A DNA stretch of 64,000 nucleotides from a candidate division WOR-3 bacterium (GCA_039803545.1 JBDRYS010000001.1:375866-439865); one strand, 5' to 3'. Counted from the first letter of the stretch, positions 50,401 through 58,581 are shown. Program-made: numbers and translations. Notes: generated from the letters alone by a model not told the origin.

Positions 50401-50992
50401 CGGGGATGTTAAACTGCCCTAATGGTTTATATTCGAAGAGATGATCTGTATACTCAACGATTTTTTCTGTTACGATTATGGAATTTGGAGGGGCAAGATC
50501 GTTCATTTTTTCTGCGACATTAACAGTGTCGCCTATTACTGTGTACATTTGCTTTCTGGAGCCACCTGTGTATCCACTAATGACATATCCATTATTTATT
50601 GAAATTTTTACCTTAATGTCCTCTTTAAGTTCCTCTGTAAGTTTATCAACGTTTGATAAAATCTCGTGTGAGCATCTGATCGCTCTCTCCATGTCGTCTT
50701 CATGTGCAACTGGGGCACCAAACAAGATCATTACACCGTCTCCTAAGTATTTATCTATGAAGCCTTCGTATTTATAAACGATTTGTTCGATCGTTTCGAA
50801 GATTTTATTAAGCATATTAAGTACATCTTCAGGATCTTTGTTTTCACTTATTCTGGTGAAGTTTACAAGGTCTACAAAAAGGACTGTAACGATGCGTCTT
50901 TCTGGGATCATAATTTGTTTTAAGGGGATACCGCAATTGATGCAGAAATTCGCGGATTCTACATTTTCAAACCCACAATTTGGACACTTCAT
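47411..50992 (-). CDS. class III adenylate/guanylate cyclase with AAA ATPase and TPR region
   Basis: A 1193-residue signalling protein. An N-terminal zinc ribbon (MKCPNCGFENVESANFCING-type, two CxxC pairs) precedes a class III nucleotide cyclase domain at ~35-200. Its metal Asp residues are in TVLFVDLVNFTRIS and KYLGDGVMILFGAP, and the transition-state Asn is in GDTVNVAEKM, where the usual Arg is Lys. Next is an AAA/STAND-like ATPase (Walker A IGEAGVGKSRM, Walker B VFLIFEDIHWIDE), then about 600 residues of TPR-like repeats. This is the architecture of large cyclase-ATPase regulators. No promoter of the window's usual type is convincing upstream. The product (cAMP or cGMP) and the input are unknown. 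Confidence 0.88.
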   Translation of the reverse strand: MKCPNCGFENVESANFCINCGIPLKQIMIPERRIVTVLFVDLVNFTRISENKDPEDVLNMLNKIFETIEQIVYKYEGFIDKYLGDGVMILFGAPVAHEDDMERAIRCSHEILSNVDKLTEELKEDIKVKISINNGYVISGYTGGSRKQMYTVIGDTVNVAEKMNDLAPPNSIIVTEKIVEYTDHLFEYKPLGQFNIPGREEPIFLYEYVKPKLLEYGSIPTFKGKLVPLVGSKKEFERLQNLLTMVENGNGVSAAIIGEAGVGKSRMKYEIKKFCKEYKDFLILEALCKSQSKESAYEPFMEIIKALAEIKPEDSKEVRKIKLHRIFGKYNVPSVSEQVILNLLGLEHDFKLKEKSDIFEAFFEIFKSLSQNKPVFLIFEDIHWIDEATLDLLKFLIEKTANLRIFYLLTYRPTKTILLPELSLTENIMLQNLTKEESEELIKNLLEVQELPAEFVNLVYSKTEGNPLFIEELIERIFRDGFFQIKDGKLLLTRSLSQASIPDKITNLFLQEIDKLPTDTKQVAKIASVIGREFNKRILQEIWQREDLEFHLRKLEESGIAYADKTKEDYYIFKHSFVRDAAYSLLPKKEQKELHKKVGEAIEKLYSNHLEEFYESLAYHFELGEALQKAFYYNYKSGVNLTNIRMYSAACSKFRKAEEIFQKLSDLRLEIDKETIYDLFYQYAESLMKVGLFHEAEEKIQKAILIASELKESYKLSNCYQMKIQINYLSGHINNLLANLETFKNYLPLTFYEIFKTYATLEKNPYEFEELSTETIIKKMKNAKPVEFAKFIELNIEHIHNLGGKELVNNLLTLLDDIEFKVDERSFPEFMLSKIRILLDSSQYDSAREKIEASKNIIKKEYDEINYVRLLIFDSIVKREQGEFAQAQKLLNMARSIAEEIPNQFFRGNILYNLGVLNLGYLGERFGALTNFASSIEVLQQIGERKLLNLNRIYSWATNLFIGNTYLYDELPTTLKITENPEWYKINNMLEILKGITEFLAGNPKMGINYLKKADFAYANSEILILLLYALLLYLALMKDETIDELINRLLFVLSERTENILDFAHYNSVLLIYHYLKGSLDKGNQILRQRRDNIKIKAIRESSIIFEFGNVVYNNDIDKLEKFLITEETLAQLDILRLPIYKILLSVIQYGFIEDSDTTVRNAKIKQIQEEMRKYNYINLIPYLENLNKSET

Positions 50993-51055
50993 TTTAGTAA
51001 ATATAGTGTATAACGTTGCCTTAAAATAAGCAAATCAAGGTGAGGATTAAGGCAT

Positions 51056-51084
51056 TTGCCGATGCTATTTATAAGCATTAAAAT
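51056..51084 (+). promoter_or_regulatory. promoter of the DUF1573/rseP operon
   Basis: TTGCCG (51056-51061), 17-bp spacer, TAAAAT (51079-51084), then TAAACT directly before ATG 51091. The 6-nt gap has no ribosome binding site, so leaderless translation is likely. Confidence 0.65.
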
Positions 51085-51090
51085 TAAACT

Positions 51091-51741
51091 ATGATTGTGC
51101 ATTTTTTGATTTTGCTCTTTTTTTCTTTAATTCCTATTCCGGAATGGTTTAACTTTGGGAGAGTGGAAGAGGGGGAATTAGTTTCAGCCAAATTCTGGCT
51201 AAAAAATGAGAGCAAAGACACCGTTACAATCCTTTCGATAAGGCCATCCTGTGGTTGCACCTATGCTTTGCAAGCATCAAATCTCGTGAATCCAGGTGAT
51301 TCCATTGCCGTTGATGTTCAGTTTAACACTAAAGGTTATTCTGGTGATGTAGTTCAGTTTGTAAAAGTGAAGTACGATGGAAATGGCGGTGGGGAGATAT
51401 ACCTTAAACTTAAAGGTGAAGTTGTGAAATCGACATTGTCACCTGATGAACTTATGAGATATATGATTGTATTAATAGATGTTAGGGATAAAGTCCAATT
51501 CGAAAAGGAACATCTTGTGGGTTCAGTTTGGGTGGACAAGGGCAAATTCACAAGTTCCATAAAAAACTTGAAGATACCCAAAAATACATTAGTAGTTTTA
51601 GTAACAGATAGGGAGGATGATAGGCGTTTTCTCGATTCTTTAAAGAACCTCGGATATAGTAATTCCTATATCCTGAGAGGGGGGGTTTCAAACTGGAAGA
51701 ATATTATGAAAGAAACCCTTGTTGAAGGAAGAAAAGATTAA
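51091..51741 (+). CDS. DUF1573 protein fused to a rhodanese-like domain
   Basis: A 216-residue exported protein. The signal segment MIVHFLILLFFSLIPIPEWF leads into a DUF1573 beta-sandwich (FNFGRVEEGELVSAKFWLKN, IRPSCGCTYALQASNLVNPG, IAVDVQFNTKGYSGDVVQFV). The second half follows a rhodanese fold: MIVLIDVRDKVQFEKEHLVG, then TLVVLVTDREDDRRFLDSL and YILRGGVSNWKN. The active-site Cys, expected just after the VVLV strand, is Asp/Arg here (VTDRED), so sulphurtransferase activity is unlikely. Its stop is immediately followed by the rseP ATG, so both are probably co-translated and act in the envelope. Confidence 0.78.
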   Translation: MIVHFLILLFFSLIPIPEWFNFGRVEEGELVSAKFWLKNESKDTVTILSIRPSCGCTYALQASNLVNPGDSIAVDVQFNTKGYSGDVVQFVKVKYDGNGGGEIYLKLKGEVVKSTLSPDELMRYMIVLIDVRDKVQFEKEHLVGSVWVDKGKFTSSIKNLKIPKNTLVVLVTDREDDRRFLDSLKNLGYSNSYILRGGVSNWKNIMKETLVEGRKD

Positions 51742-52998
51742 ATGCTAACGGTCCTTTTAGTTCTGTTGTTTTTGGGAATTCTTATCGCCGTTCACGAGTT
51801 TGGTCATTTTATTGCATGCAGAGTTCAGCATATTGGGGTTGAGGAGTTTTCAATAGGTTTTGGGCCCAGGATAATAACTTTTAAAGATAAAGAGGGCACT
51901 AGATACAGTTTATCAATAATTCCCTTTGGTGGCTATGTAAAAATCAAAGGGGAAGAGAAGTCGGATAACCCAGCACCTTACGATTTCTGGGTTCAACCCT
52001 TTTACAAAAAGATTTTAGTTGTTATTTCCGGCCCTATTTTTAATCTTATCCTTGCCCTTGTTGCTTTTGTGATCGGGTACTCCTTAGTCGGTTATGAGAC
52101 AATTCCACTGTATAGGATATATAGAGTGGAAAATGCTGGAGTCCCCTTTCAAGAAGGTGATAGCATAATTGCTATAGATGGCCGATATATCAATACTATT
52201 GAAGACCTGTATTACTACTTTTCGAAAAGGGATAAGCACCTTTTATTGGTTGAGCGTAATGATCAGAGGTTGGCCATAGAATTAAGTGGTAGAAACTTCG
52301 ACTCCCTTAAAGTAACTTTTTTAATTCCACCGGTTGTTAATCGGGTTGAGAAGGGAAGTCCTGCCCACAAAATGGGCTTGAGAAAGGGAGATAGAATTAT
52401 AAGATTTAATAATACACCTGTTTTATTGTGGCAGGAACTTTTTGACTCTATAAGGAATTATCCGGGTAAAGAGATAAAATTAGTTGTGGAGCGAGGTTCC
52501 GATACCTTAGAATTTCTCCTCACTCCGGAAATTCAAGTCACCCCTGATAATGAGAAAATTGGAAGAATTGGAATTACTGCACCGTCTATAAAGAAAAGGT
52601 TGAACATCTTTGAGGCTGTAAAAGTTTCTGTTACGAGGAGTATTGAGATAACATGGATTTACATTGTGTATCTGTTGAGGTTATTCATAGGCAAAGTTCC
52701 TATCTCAAATCTTGGTGGGCCTATAATGATCGGGAAGGTGATATACACCGCATCGAGTTACGGGCTTTTCCAGCTTCTGTATCTTTTAGGTCTAATATCC
52801 ATAAACCTTTTCATAATAAACCTAATACCACTTCCCGCATTAGATGGGTGGCATTTTTGGGTTTATCTTATTGAAGGAATTACCAAGAGGGAGTTATCAC
52901 CAGAAATAAAGAGGATCGTTCAGCTTATTGGATTTACTTTACTTTTAATATTGATGGTTGTGATAGCATTTTTTGATATTTTGAGGATCGTTCGTTAA
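51742..52998 (+). CDS. rseP: RseP-type site-2 membrane protease
   Basis: A 418-residue intramembrane zinc protease. The HEFGH zinc motif is at residues 18-22 of the first transmembrane helix (ILIAVHEFGHFIAC). The partner motif is NLIPLPALDGWHF near the C-terminus. Two PDZ domains lie between (ENAGVPFQEGDSIIAIDG; EKGSPAHKMGLRKGDRIIRF). C-terminal transmembrane helices complete the family topology. In other bacteria it releases anti-sigma factors or clears signal peptides. The start codon directly abuts the stop of the DUF1573 gene. An RpoD-type sigma gene lies downstream, but no anti-sigma factor is visible here. Confidence 0.94.
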   Translation: MLTVLLVLLFLGILIAVHEFGHFIACRVQHIGVEEFSIGFGPRIITFKDKEGTRYSLSIIPFGGYVKIKGEEKSDNPAPYDFWVQPFYKKILVVISGPIFNLILALVAFVIGYSLVGYETIPLYRIYRVENAGVPFQEGDSIIAIDGRYINTIEDLYYYFSKRDKHLLLVERNDQRLAIELSGRNFDSLKVTFLIPPVVNRVEKGSPAHKMGLRKGDRIIRFNNTPVLLWQELFDSIRNYPGKEIKLVVERGSDTLEFLLTPEIQVTPDNEKIGRIGITAPSIKKRLNIFEAVKVSVTRSIEITWIYIVYLLRLFIGKVPISNLGGPIMIGKVIYTASSYGLFQLLYLLGLISINLFIINLIPLPALDGWHFWVYLIEGITKRELSPEIKRIVQLIGFTLLLILMVVIAFFDILRIVR

Positions 52999-53042
52999 AA
53001 TTAAAGCAAGTAAATATTTAAATGTGACTTCAGGAGGTTAGT

Positions 53043-54872
53043 ATGGCAAATGGAAAAGAACTTGAAAGGATTATCGCAACTGATTGTGGAAGTACGACAA
53101 CTAAGGCCATTTTAATCGAAAAGAAAGAGGAAGGTTATAGATTAATTACAAGGGGAGAGGCACCCACTACGGTAGAAGCTCCATATGAAGACGTTACGAG
53201 GGGCGTCCTAAATGCCTTTAGAGAAGTGGAAGAGTTAACAGGAATTACAATTCTCGATGGTGAAACGATAATTAAACCCAAAAAGGATGAAAAGACAGGC
53301 GTTGACATTTACGTTTCCACATCCTCTGCGGGTGGCGGACTTCAGATGCTTGTTTGTGGTGTCGTAAAAAGCATGACGGCAGAAAGTGCTGCAAGGGCGG
53401 CTTTGGGGGCTGGTGCGATTGTCATGGAGGTTATCGCATCTAATGACGGAAGGATGCCCCACGAAAGGGTTGAACTTATTAGAAGGTTAAGACCCGATAT
53501 GATACTACTTGCGGGTGGTGTTGATGGTGGTACCATTAAGCATGTAGTTGAACTTGCTGAACTTATCAAGGCCGCAGATCCAAAGCCAAGGTTTGGAACT
53601 GGTTATAAGTTGCCAGTAATTTATGCAGGGAATAAGGATGCAAGGGAAGAAATTCAAAAGATCCTTGGTGATAAAGTAGCTCTCTATATCGTTGACAACA
53701 TAAGGCCTGTTCTTGAACGTGAGAATTTAGGTCCTGCAAGGCATAAGATACATGATCTCTTCATGGAGCATGTGATGCAACATGCTCCAGGTTATAAGAA
53801 GTTGATGAACTGGACTGATCATCCCATAATGCCAACCCCTGGAGCGGTTGGGCTTCTCGTTGAAAAAGTGGCGAGGAGCGAAAATATAGATGTACTTGGA
53901 GTTGATATCGGTGGTGCGACTACTGATGTCTTTTCAGTTTTTGGAGGGGTGTTTAACAGGACCGTTTCGGCTAATTTAGGAATGAGTTATTCCATTTCTA
54001 ATGTGCTTGTCTCCGCTGGCGTTGAAAATATATTGAGATGGGTACCTTTCTCCATTGACGAAAATGATTTGAAGAACAGAATCAGAAATAAGATGATTAG
54101 GCCCACCACGATTCCTCAGACCCTTGAAGAGCTAATAATTGAGCAGGCAATTGCAAGAGAAGCACTCAGGTTAGCCTTTGAACATCACAAAACAATGGCT
54201 GTGGGACTTAAAGGAGTTCAGCAGGAAAGAACAATATCCGAAGCCTTTGCACAAACTCTATCTGGCGCAACGTTAGTGGATATGATGTCTCTTGCTTTAA
54301 TCATAGGATCTGGTGGAGTGCTTTCCCATGCACCCAGGAGAGTGCAATCTGCTCTTATGATGCTTGATGCTTTCCAGCCAGAGGGTGTAACGATGCTATC
54401 GGTTGACTCCATCTTTATGATGCCTCATCTTGGTGTATTGTCGGAAGTTAATGAAAAGGCTGCTACTGAAGTGTTTGACAGGGATTGCCTAATTCGCCTT
54501 GGTTCTTCTATTTGCCCTGTTGGATTGGATAAAGAAGGAAAGAAATGCATAGACATTGTGATTACAAAGAACGACGGGACAAAGATAGAAAAAAGCGTTA
54601 ATTTTGGAGAACTGATAAGAATACCATTGGGAGTGGGTGAAAAAGCAAAGGCCATTATTGAGCCCACTAAGAACTTTGACGTAGGCGCAGGTAAAGGGAA
54701 GAGATTAGAAACAGAAGTTGAAGGTGGAGTTGTAGGCGTTATAATCGATTGCCGTGGAAGGCCTTTAAATATCCCATCTGATCCCAAGGAGAGGGTAGAG
54801 AAGTTATCTTCCTGGGTAAGAGCCCTTGACGTCTACCCAATGGAACCTTATGAAAGGCTTCTAAAAAGATAA
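53043..54872 (+). CDS. glmL: GlmL/MutL-like accessory ATPase
   Basis: A 609-residue protein of the ASKHA (actin/hexokinase-like) ATPase fold, the family annotated as methylaspartate mutase accessory protein GlmL. Phosphate-binding segments are IIATDCGSTTTKAILIEKKE near residue 10, the central LGVDIGGATTDVFSVFGG and DMILLAGGVDGGTIKH. In mutase clusters it is thought to reactivate or load B12 enzymes. No glmE, glmS or other B12 mutase gene is in the window, so this is an orphan. The start follows AGGAGG and the gene is alone on its strand between rseP and the sigma gene. Confidence 0.85.
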   Translation: MANGKELERIIATDCGSTTTKAILIEKKEEGYRLITRGEAPTTVEAPYEDVTRGVLNAFREVEELTGITILDGETIIKPKKDEKTGVDIYVSTSSAGGGLQMLVCGVVKSMTAESAARAALGAGAIVMEVIASNDGRMPHERVELIRRLRPDMILLAGGVDGGTIKHVVELAELIKAADPKPRFGTGYKLPVIYAGNKDAREEIQKILGDKVALYIVDNIRPVLERENLGPARHKIHDLFMEHVMQHAPGYKKLMNWTDHPIMPTPGAVGLLVEKVARSENIDVLGVDIGGATTDVFSVFGGVFNRTVSANLGMSYSISNVLVSAGVENILRWVPFSIDENDLKNRIRNKMIRPTTIPQTLEELIIEQAIAREALRLAFEHHKTMAVGLKGVQQERTISEAFAQTLSGATLVDMMSLALIIGSGGVLSHAPRRVQSALMMLDAFQPEGVTMLSVDSIFMMPHLGVLSEVNEKAATEVFDRDCLIRLGSSICPVGLDKEGKKCIDIVITKNDGTKIEKSVNFGELIRIPLGVGEKAKAIIEPTKNFDVGAGKGKRLETEVEGGVVGVIIDCRGRPLNIPSDPKERVEKLSSWVRALDVYPMEPYERLLKR

Positions 54873-54913
54873 GGCGTTTTGAGAATACGCTCACTTAGCA
54901 AGGCTTTTAAATA

Positions 54914-55792
54914 ATGTCGGCAAAGCAGAGTGATAGTTCCTTTGAATATTTATTGGATGAATTGGAACATGTCTCTAAAAGCATTACCCCCGAAGAAGAA
55001 AGAGAATATCTGAAAAGGGCTAAAGCAGGGGATAAAGAGGCCATTGAAAAGATTGTTGTAGCGTCCCTTCCACAAGTTTTCGAGATAGCGAAATATTTTG
55101 CAAATATATTTCAGTTAGGCAATGATGTAATACCCGATCTCGTAAACGAGGGAAACCGGGGAATTTTGACTGCTATAAAGAAGTTCGACTTTTCCAAGTC
55201 TAACAGATTTTTTTCCTATGCTTGGTATTGGGTACGGGACTATATGATGAAATTTATAAGAAGTTACTTTGGGGATGTTAAATTTCCAGAAGCTACTCTC
55301 AAAAAGTTGAGAAAAATAAGGAAGGCTGAAGCAGAGCTCATGGCAAAAAATGGTAAACAGCCCACCGATGAAGAACTTTCGGAAATACTGGATCTCTCTC
55401 CCCATGAAATAAGGGCACTGCGTGCTATTTATCTAACTTCGAAAAGCCTCGACCGTGGTTTTGAAAGTGAGGAGGAAGAGAGTAAAGAAAATTTAGTTGA
55501 CATACTGGAACAGAAGGCACTTCCTTCACCTGAAAAATACTATGCTGAGATAAAAATGCAACAACTTATCAAAGAAATCTTTGGTTTCCTGAGTAAAAAA
55601 GAAGCTGATATAATAAAGCTTTACTTCGGTTTTGAGGATGGGAAAAGACACACCCTTGAGGAGATTGGAGAGAAATTAGGGATTTCAAAGCAAAGAGTGT
55701 CTCAACTACGGGATAGAGCTTTGAAGCGGCTTAAAGAGAAGTTTGGAGATCGTATCGTAGAGCTTTTTAGAGAATTATATCAAGAAGATTAG
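54914..55792 (+). CDS. sigma-70 family factor (group 2-like, altered region 2.4)
   Basis: A 292-residue sigma factor lacking region 1.1. Region 2 is clear: LPQVFEIAKYFANIFQLG, DLVNEGNRGILTAIKKFDF and FFSYAWYWVRDYMMKFIRSY. Region 3 follows (NGKQPTDEELSEILDLSPHE), and region 4 has HTLEEIGEKLGISKQRVSQL and RDRALKRLKEKF. Aligning by eye with Escherichia coli RpoD region 2.4, the -10-contacting positions W433, W434, Q437 and T440 correspond to Tyr, Trp, Asp and Met. Residues 433-434 read as YW, and 437 and 440 are unlike the housekeeping factor. An alternative factor is therefore more likely than the primary one. It follows the GlmL-like gene by 41 bp. Confidence 0.85.
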   Translation: MSAKQSDSSFEYLLDELEHVSKSITPEEEREYLKRAKAGDKEAIEKIVVASLPQVFEIAKYFANIFQLGNDVIPDLVNEGNRGILTAIKKFDFSKSNRFFSYAWYWVRDYMMKFIRSYFGDVKFPEATLKKLRKIRKAEAELMAKNGKQPTDEELSEILDLSPHEIRALRAIYLTSKSLDRGFESEEEESKENLVDILEQKALPSPEKYYAEIKMQQLIKEIFGFLSKKEADIIKLYFGFEDGKRHTLEEIGEKLGISKQRVSQLRDRALKRLKEKFGDRIVELFRELYQED

Positions 55793-55871
55793 CATTACAG
55801 CCGCAAAATATACAAAAACCTAAGAAATCTCAGCTCAATGATCTAAAATGCCTACGTTCTCGGGTTTATTC

Positions 55872-57065
55872 TTACTTTTTATCTAAAAGAATTTTAATCC
55901 CGGGTAGATCTATACCCGCAAGGAATTCAAGGGTGGCACCTCCACCCGATGATACGTGGCTGAAGGCGTCTTCGTCAATTTTTGCCTTTTCTAGAATTGT
56001 GAGAGTATCTCCTCCACCGATAACTGAGAATAGGCCTTTTGATGTTTTATAGGCTACGGCCTTCAATACTTCAATGCTACCTTTTGCAAACTCATCAATT
56101 TCTATAACCCCGAGAGGTCCATTCCAAAATAGCGTACCAGAATCCGGGAGTGCAGAGATATATCGTGTGATTGTTGTAGGACCTATGTCAACACCAATCA
56201 TATCGTCAGGGATTTCTTTTACCGCTTTGTAATTGCAACCTTCTTCCAGCTTGTCAGCTACCACATGGTCCTCTGGAAGTATGATCTTTTCAGTTGCAAG
56301 GAATTCTTTCACTTGCTCTACCATCTCTTTATCCAGGATGGATTTACCAATGTTTTGACCAATTGCATAGAGGAAAGTGTATGCCATCCCTCCGCCGATC
56401 ATCAATGCATCGGCTTTGGGAAGGAGATATTTTATTATACCTATTTTGTCTTTTACCTTGGCACCGCCCAGGATTACTACAAAGGGATGCTCCGGATTAT
56501 CCCTGACCTTTGAAAGTGCTTCAATTTCTTTTTTCATTAAGAGACCTGCGAGGCGTACCTGCATTAGTTCTGCCATACCATAGGTAGAAGCGTGAGCTCT
56601 GTGGGCGGTAGCGAAGGCATCATTTACATAAACGTCAAAATATGAGGCGAGCTTCTTTGAAAATTCGGGATCGTTTTTCTCTTCTTCCTCGTAAAATCTA
56701 ACGTTTTCCAGTAATAAAATTTCGCCGTTATTTAGCTCTTGAATAGCTTTTTCAACCTTTTCTCCTATGCAATCGTCAACGAATTTTACATCCCTTTTGA
56801 TAATTTTGGATAGATGTTCTGCTACGGGTTTTAACGAGTATTTTAAGTCCCTTCCTTTCGGACGGCCAAGGTGAGATGCCAGTATAACATTTGCTTCCCG
56901 ATCAGCCAGATAAGTAATCGTTGGAAGAGTCTTTCTTATTCTTGTATCATCAACGATCTTTCCATCGCTGCCCAGAGGTACATTGAAGTCTACTCTTACA
57001 AAAACCCTTTTCCCTTTAAATACATCATCCGGTACATCTAAAATGGAGAGCTTTTGAAGGCTCAT
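55872..57065 (-). CDS. pgk: phosphoglycerate kinase
   Basis: A 397-residue glycolytic enzyme (1,3-bisphosphoglycerate + ADP to 3-phosphoglycerate + ATP). The N-terminal substrate Arg cluster is VFVRVDFNVPLG, with LASHLGRPKGRDLKYSLKPV; the hinge and nucleotide site are ILGGAKVKDKIGII and FWNGPLGVIE; the phosphate-binding loop is FSVIGGGDTLTIL. Length is typical, with no fusion to triose-phosphate isomerase. Its ATG overlaps the gap stop by 4 bp, the classical gap-pgk order. Confidence 0.98.
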   Translation of the reverse strand: MSLQKLSILDVPDDVFKGKRVFVRVDFNVPLGSDGKIVDDTRIRKTLPTITYLADREANVILASHLGRPKGRDLKYSLKPVAEHLSKIIKRDVKFVDDCIGEKVEKAIQELNNGEILLLENVRFYEEEEKNDPEFSKKLASYFDVYVNDAFATAHRAHASTYGMAELMQVRLAGLLMKKEIEALSKVRDNPEHPFVVILGGAKVKDKIGIIKYLLPKADALMIGGGMAYTFLYAIGQNIGKSILDKEMVEQVKEFLATEKIILPEDHVVADKLEEGCNYKAVKEIPDDMIGVDIGPTTITRYISALPDSGTLFWNGPLGVIEIDEFAKGSIEVLKAVAYKTSKGLFSVIGGGDTLTILEKAKIDEDAFSHVSSGGGATLEFLAGIDLPGIKILLDKK

Positions 57066-58057
57066 AATCTTTCCCCAACGTATTCAATTAAGTCCACTAA
57101 CCTCGTTGAATAGCCCCATTCATTATCATACCATCCAAAGACCTTTACCAGCGTGCCGTTAACTACTTGGGTGAGGGTAGCGTCGAAAATTACCGAGTGG
57201 GTATCGCCTACAAAGTCAATGGAAACGAGGGGCTCTTCACAATACATCAGGTATTTAGAACTTGCCTTTTTGAAAGCTTCGTTAACTTCCTGAGGAGATG
57301 TTTCTTTTTCAACCTCACAGGCGAAGTCAACAATTGAAACATCTGCAACAGGCACTCTTAAAGCGTGGGCTTCGATTTTCCCTTTTAATTCAGGATAAAT
57401 CTCAAAGATGGTTTTTGCTGCACCTGTTGAGGTAGGGATTATGGAAAGCCCAGCAGCCCTTGCCCTTCGTACATCTTTATGAGGTTGGTCAAGGATTCTC
57501 TGATCGTTGGTATAAGCATGGACAGTGGTCATAACGCCTCTTTTAATATGGAAGTTTTCATGAAGAACTTTTACTAAATGGGCAAAGGCGTTTGTTGTGC
57601 AGGATGCATTGGATATCACATGGTGTTTTTCAGGGTTATAAATATGCTCGTTTACACCCATAACAATTGTGGCGTCGATTTCACCCTTGGCAGGGGCTGA
57701 GATTATTACTTTCTTTACAGTGTCTTTCAAGTGGACCGAAGCCTTATCACGGCTCGTAAATAGCCCTGTCGATTCTACAACGATTTGGGCGCCCACTTCA
57801 CCCCAGTTTATTGCAGCAGGGTCTTTTTCTTTGAAAACTTTAATTTTATGGGAGTCTATAATAATATAGTCCCCTTCCACCCTTACTTCCTTTTCGTATT
57901 TGCCGAAAACGGAGTCATATTTAAGAAGTGTGGCTAAAATTTCGGGCTCTGCAAGATCGTTAACTGCAACAAATTCAAGATTCTTCCTTTCAAGTCCTAT
58001 TTTCAAGACCTGTCTTCCAATTCTTCCAAATCCATTTATTGCTACTTTTACCGGCAT
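57062..58057 (-). CDS. gap: glyceraldehyde-3-phosphate dehydrogenase
   Basis: A 331-residue NAD-dependent glycolytic enzyme. The N-terminal Rossmann motif is VAINGFGRIGRQVLKIGLE. The catalytic Cys is in ISNASCTTNAFAHL, and the substrate-binding strands include RRARAAGLSIIPTSTGAAKT and WYDNEWGYSTRLVDLI. A strong GGAGGG precedes the ATG. The gene is preceded on the same strand by the two small membrane-associated proteins, whose promoter at 58582-58610 probably drives the whole four-gene unit, and it overlaps pgk. Confidence 0.98.
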   Translation of the reverse strand: MPVKVAINGFGRIGRQVLKIGLERKNLEFVAVNDLAEPEILATLLKYDSVFGKYEKEVRVEGDYIIIDSHKIKVFKEKDPAAINWGEVGAQIVVESTGLFTSRDKASVHLKDTVKKVIISAPAKGEIDATIVMGVNEHIYNPEKHHVISNASCTTNAFAHLVKVLHENFHIKRGVMTTVHAYTNDQRILDQPHKDVRRARAAGLSIIPTSTGAAKTIFEIYPELKGKIEAHALRVPVADVSIVDFACEVEKETSPQEVNEAFKKASSKYLMYCEEPLVSIDFVGDTHSVIFDATLTQVVNGTLVKVFGWYDNEWGYSTRLVDLIEYVGERL

Positions 58058-58078
58058 ACTGCCCTCCTTGCTATAAAA

Positions 58079-58261
58079 TTAAACATTTTCAGTTTTTTCT
58101 TCGATTTTCCTTTTAATTTGCTCTGCAATGTTTTGAGCGAATGTTTTTATTTTCTCCCTATTTTCTTTTCCGGAGGCAGGCGAGAAAAGTAAACCTAAAA
58201 CTGCACCAACCAGCACGCCCCCGATAAAGGGCAATACGAGATTTTCTTTTTCTTTACACAT
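58079..58261 (-). CDS. YtxH-family small membrane protein
   Basis: A 60-residue protein with a single Gly/Val-rich transmembrane helix (LVLPFIGGVLVGAVLGLLF) followed by a charged amphipathic helix (KENREKIKTFAQNIAEQIKR). The LLFSPASGKENREKI transition is the hallmark of the YtxH/gas-vesicle-like stress family. It is 1 bp from the upstream DUF948-like gene, with which it usually pairs. Role unknown; probably a membrane-stress protein. Confidence 0.8.
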   Translation of the reverse strand: MCKEKENLVLPFIGGVLVGAVLGLLFSPASGKENREKIKTFAQNIAEQIKRKIEEKTENV

Positions 58262-58262
58262 C

Positions 58263-58574
58263 TTATTCCTCCCTTCTTTTTTTAATTAAGCCACTTATAA
58301 ACTTCAGCAGTGAGTTTACTGGTAACAAAAAGGACGAAATTTTTGATACTTGTCTTACGCCTTTTTCAAAATCCTGGCTAATAATCCTTGCTTTTAGGGT
58401 TATTATCCTGAGGTTTTCAAGAATTTCTGGCAGCTGAGCCTCGAGGGTATCTGCAAGTCTGTTAATCTTTTTGATGCTTTCGTTCAATCGGAATAGCAGA
58501 ACAATTAAGTATACCTGCATTCCGATGAAAATTGTTAATGCTATTATGAGTAACACACTGATTGCTATGTTCAT
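58263..58574 (-). CDS. DUF948-like membrane protein
   Basis: A 103-residue protein with one N-terminal transmembrane helix (AISVLLIIALTIFIGMQVYL) and a cytoplasmic or periplasmic coiled coil (IKKINRLADTLEAQLPEILE). It pairs with the YtxH gene, as DUF948 and YtxH commonly do. The open frame extends to 58646, but ATG 58574 is preferred: a TTGACT/TATAAG promoter ends 7 nt before it. It heads the unit that also contains gap and pgk. Confidence 0.72.
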   Translation of the reverse strand: MNIAISVLLIIALTIFIGMQVYLIVLLFRLNESIKKINRLADTLEAQLPEILENLRIITLKARIISQDFEKGVRQVSKISSFLLPVNSLLKFISGLIKKRREE

Positions 58575-58581
58575 GTTTAAA

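Noticed and set aside
50993-51028. Minus-strand promoter for the cyclase gene
   Set aside because: TATATT lies 7 nt before the ATG, but no -35 of the window's usual type is found at 16-18 bp.
54870-54913. Leaderless promoter for the sigma gene
   Set aside because: TTGAGA at 54879 has no acceptable -10 at 17 bp, and the gene can be read from the GlmL transcript.
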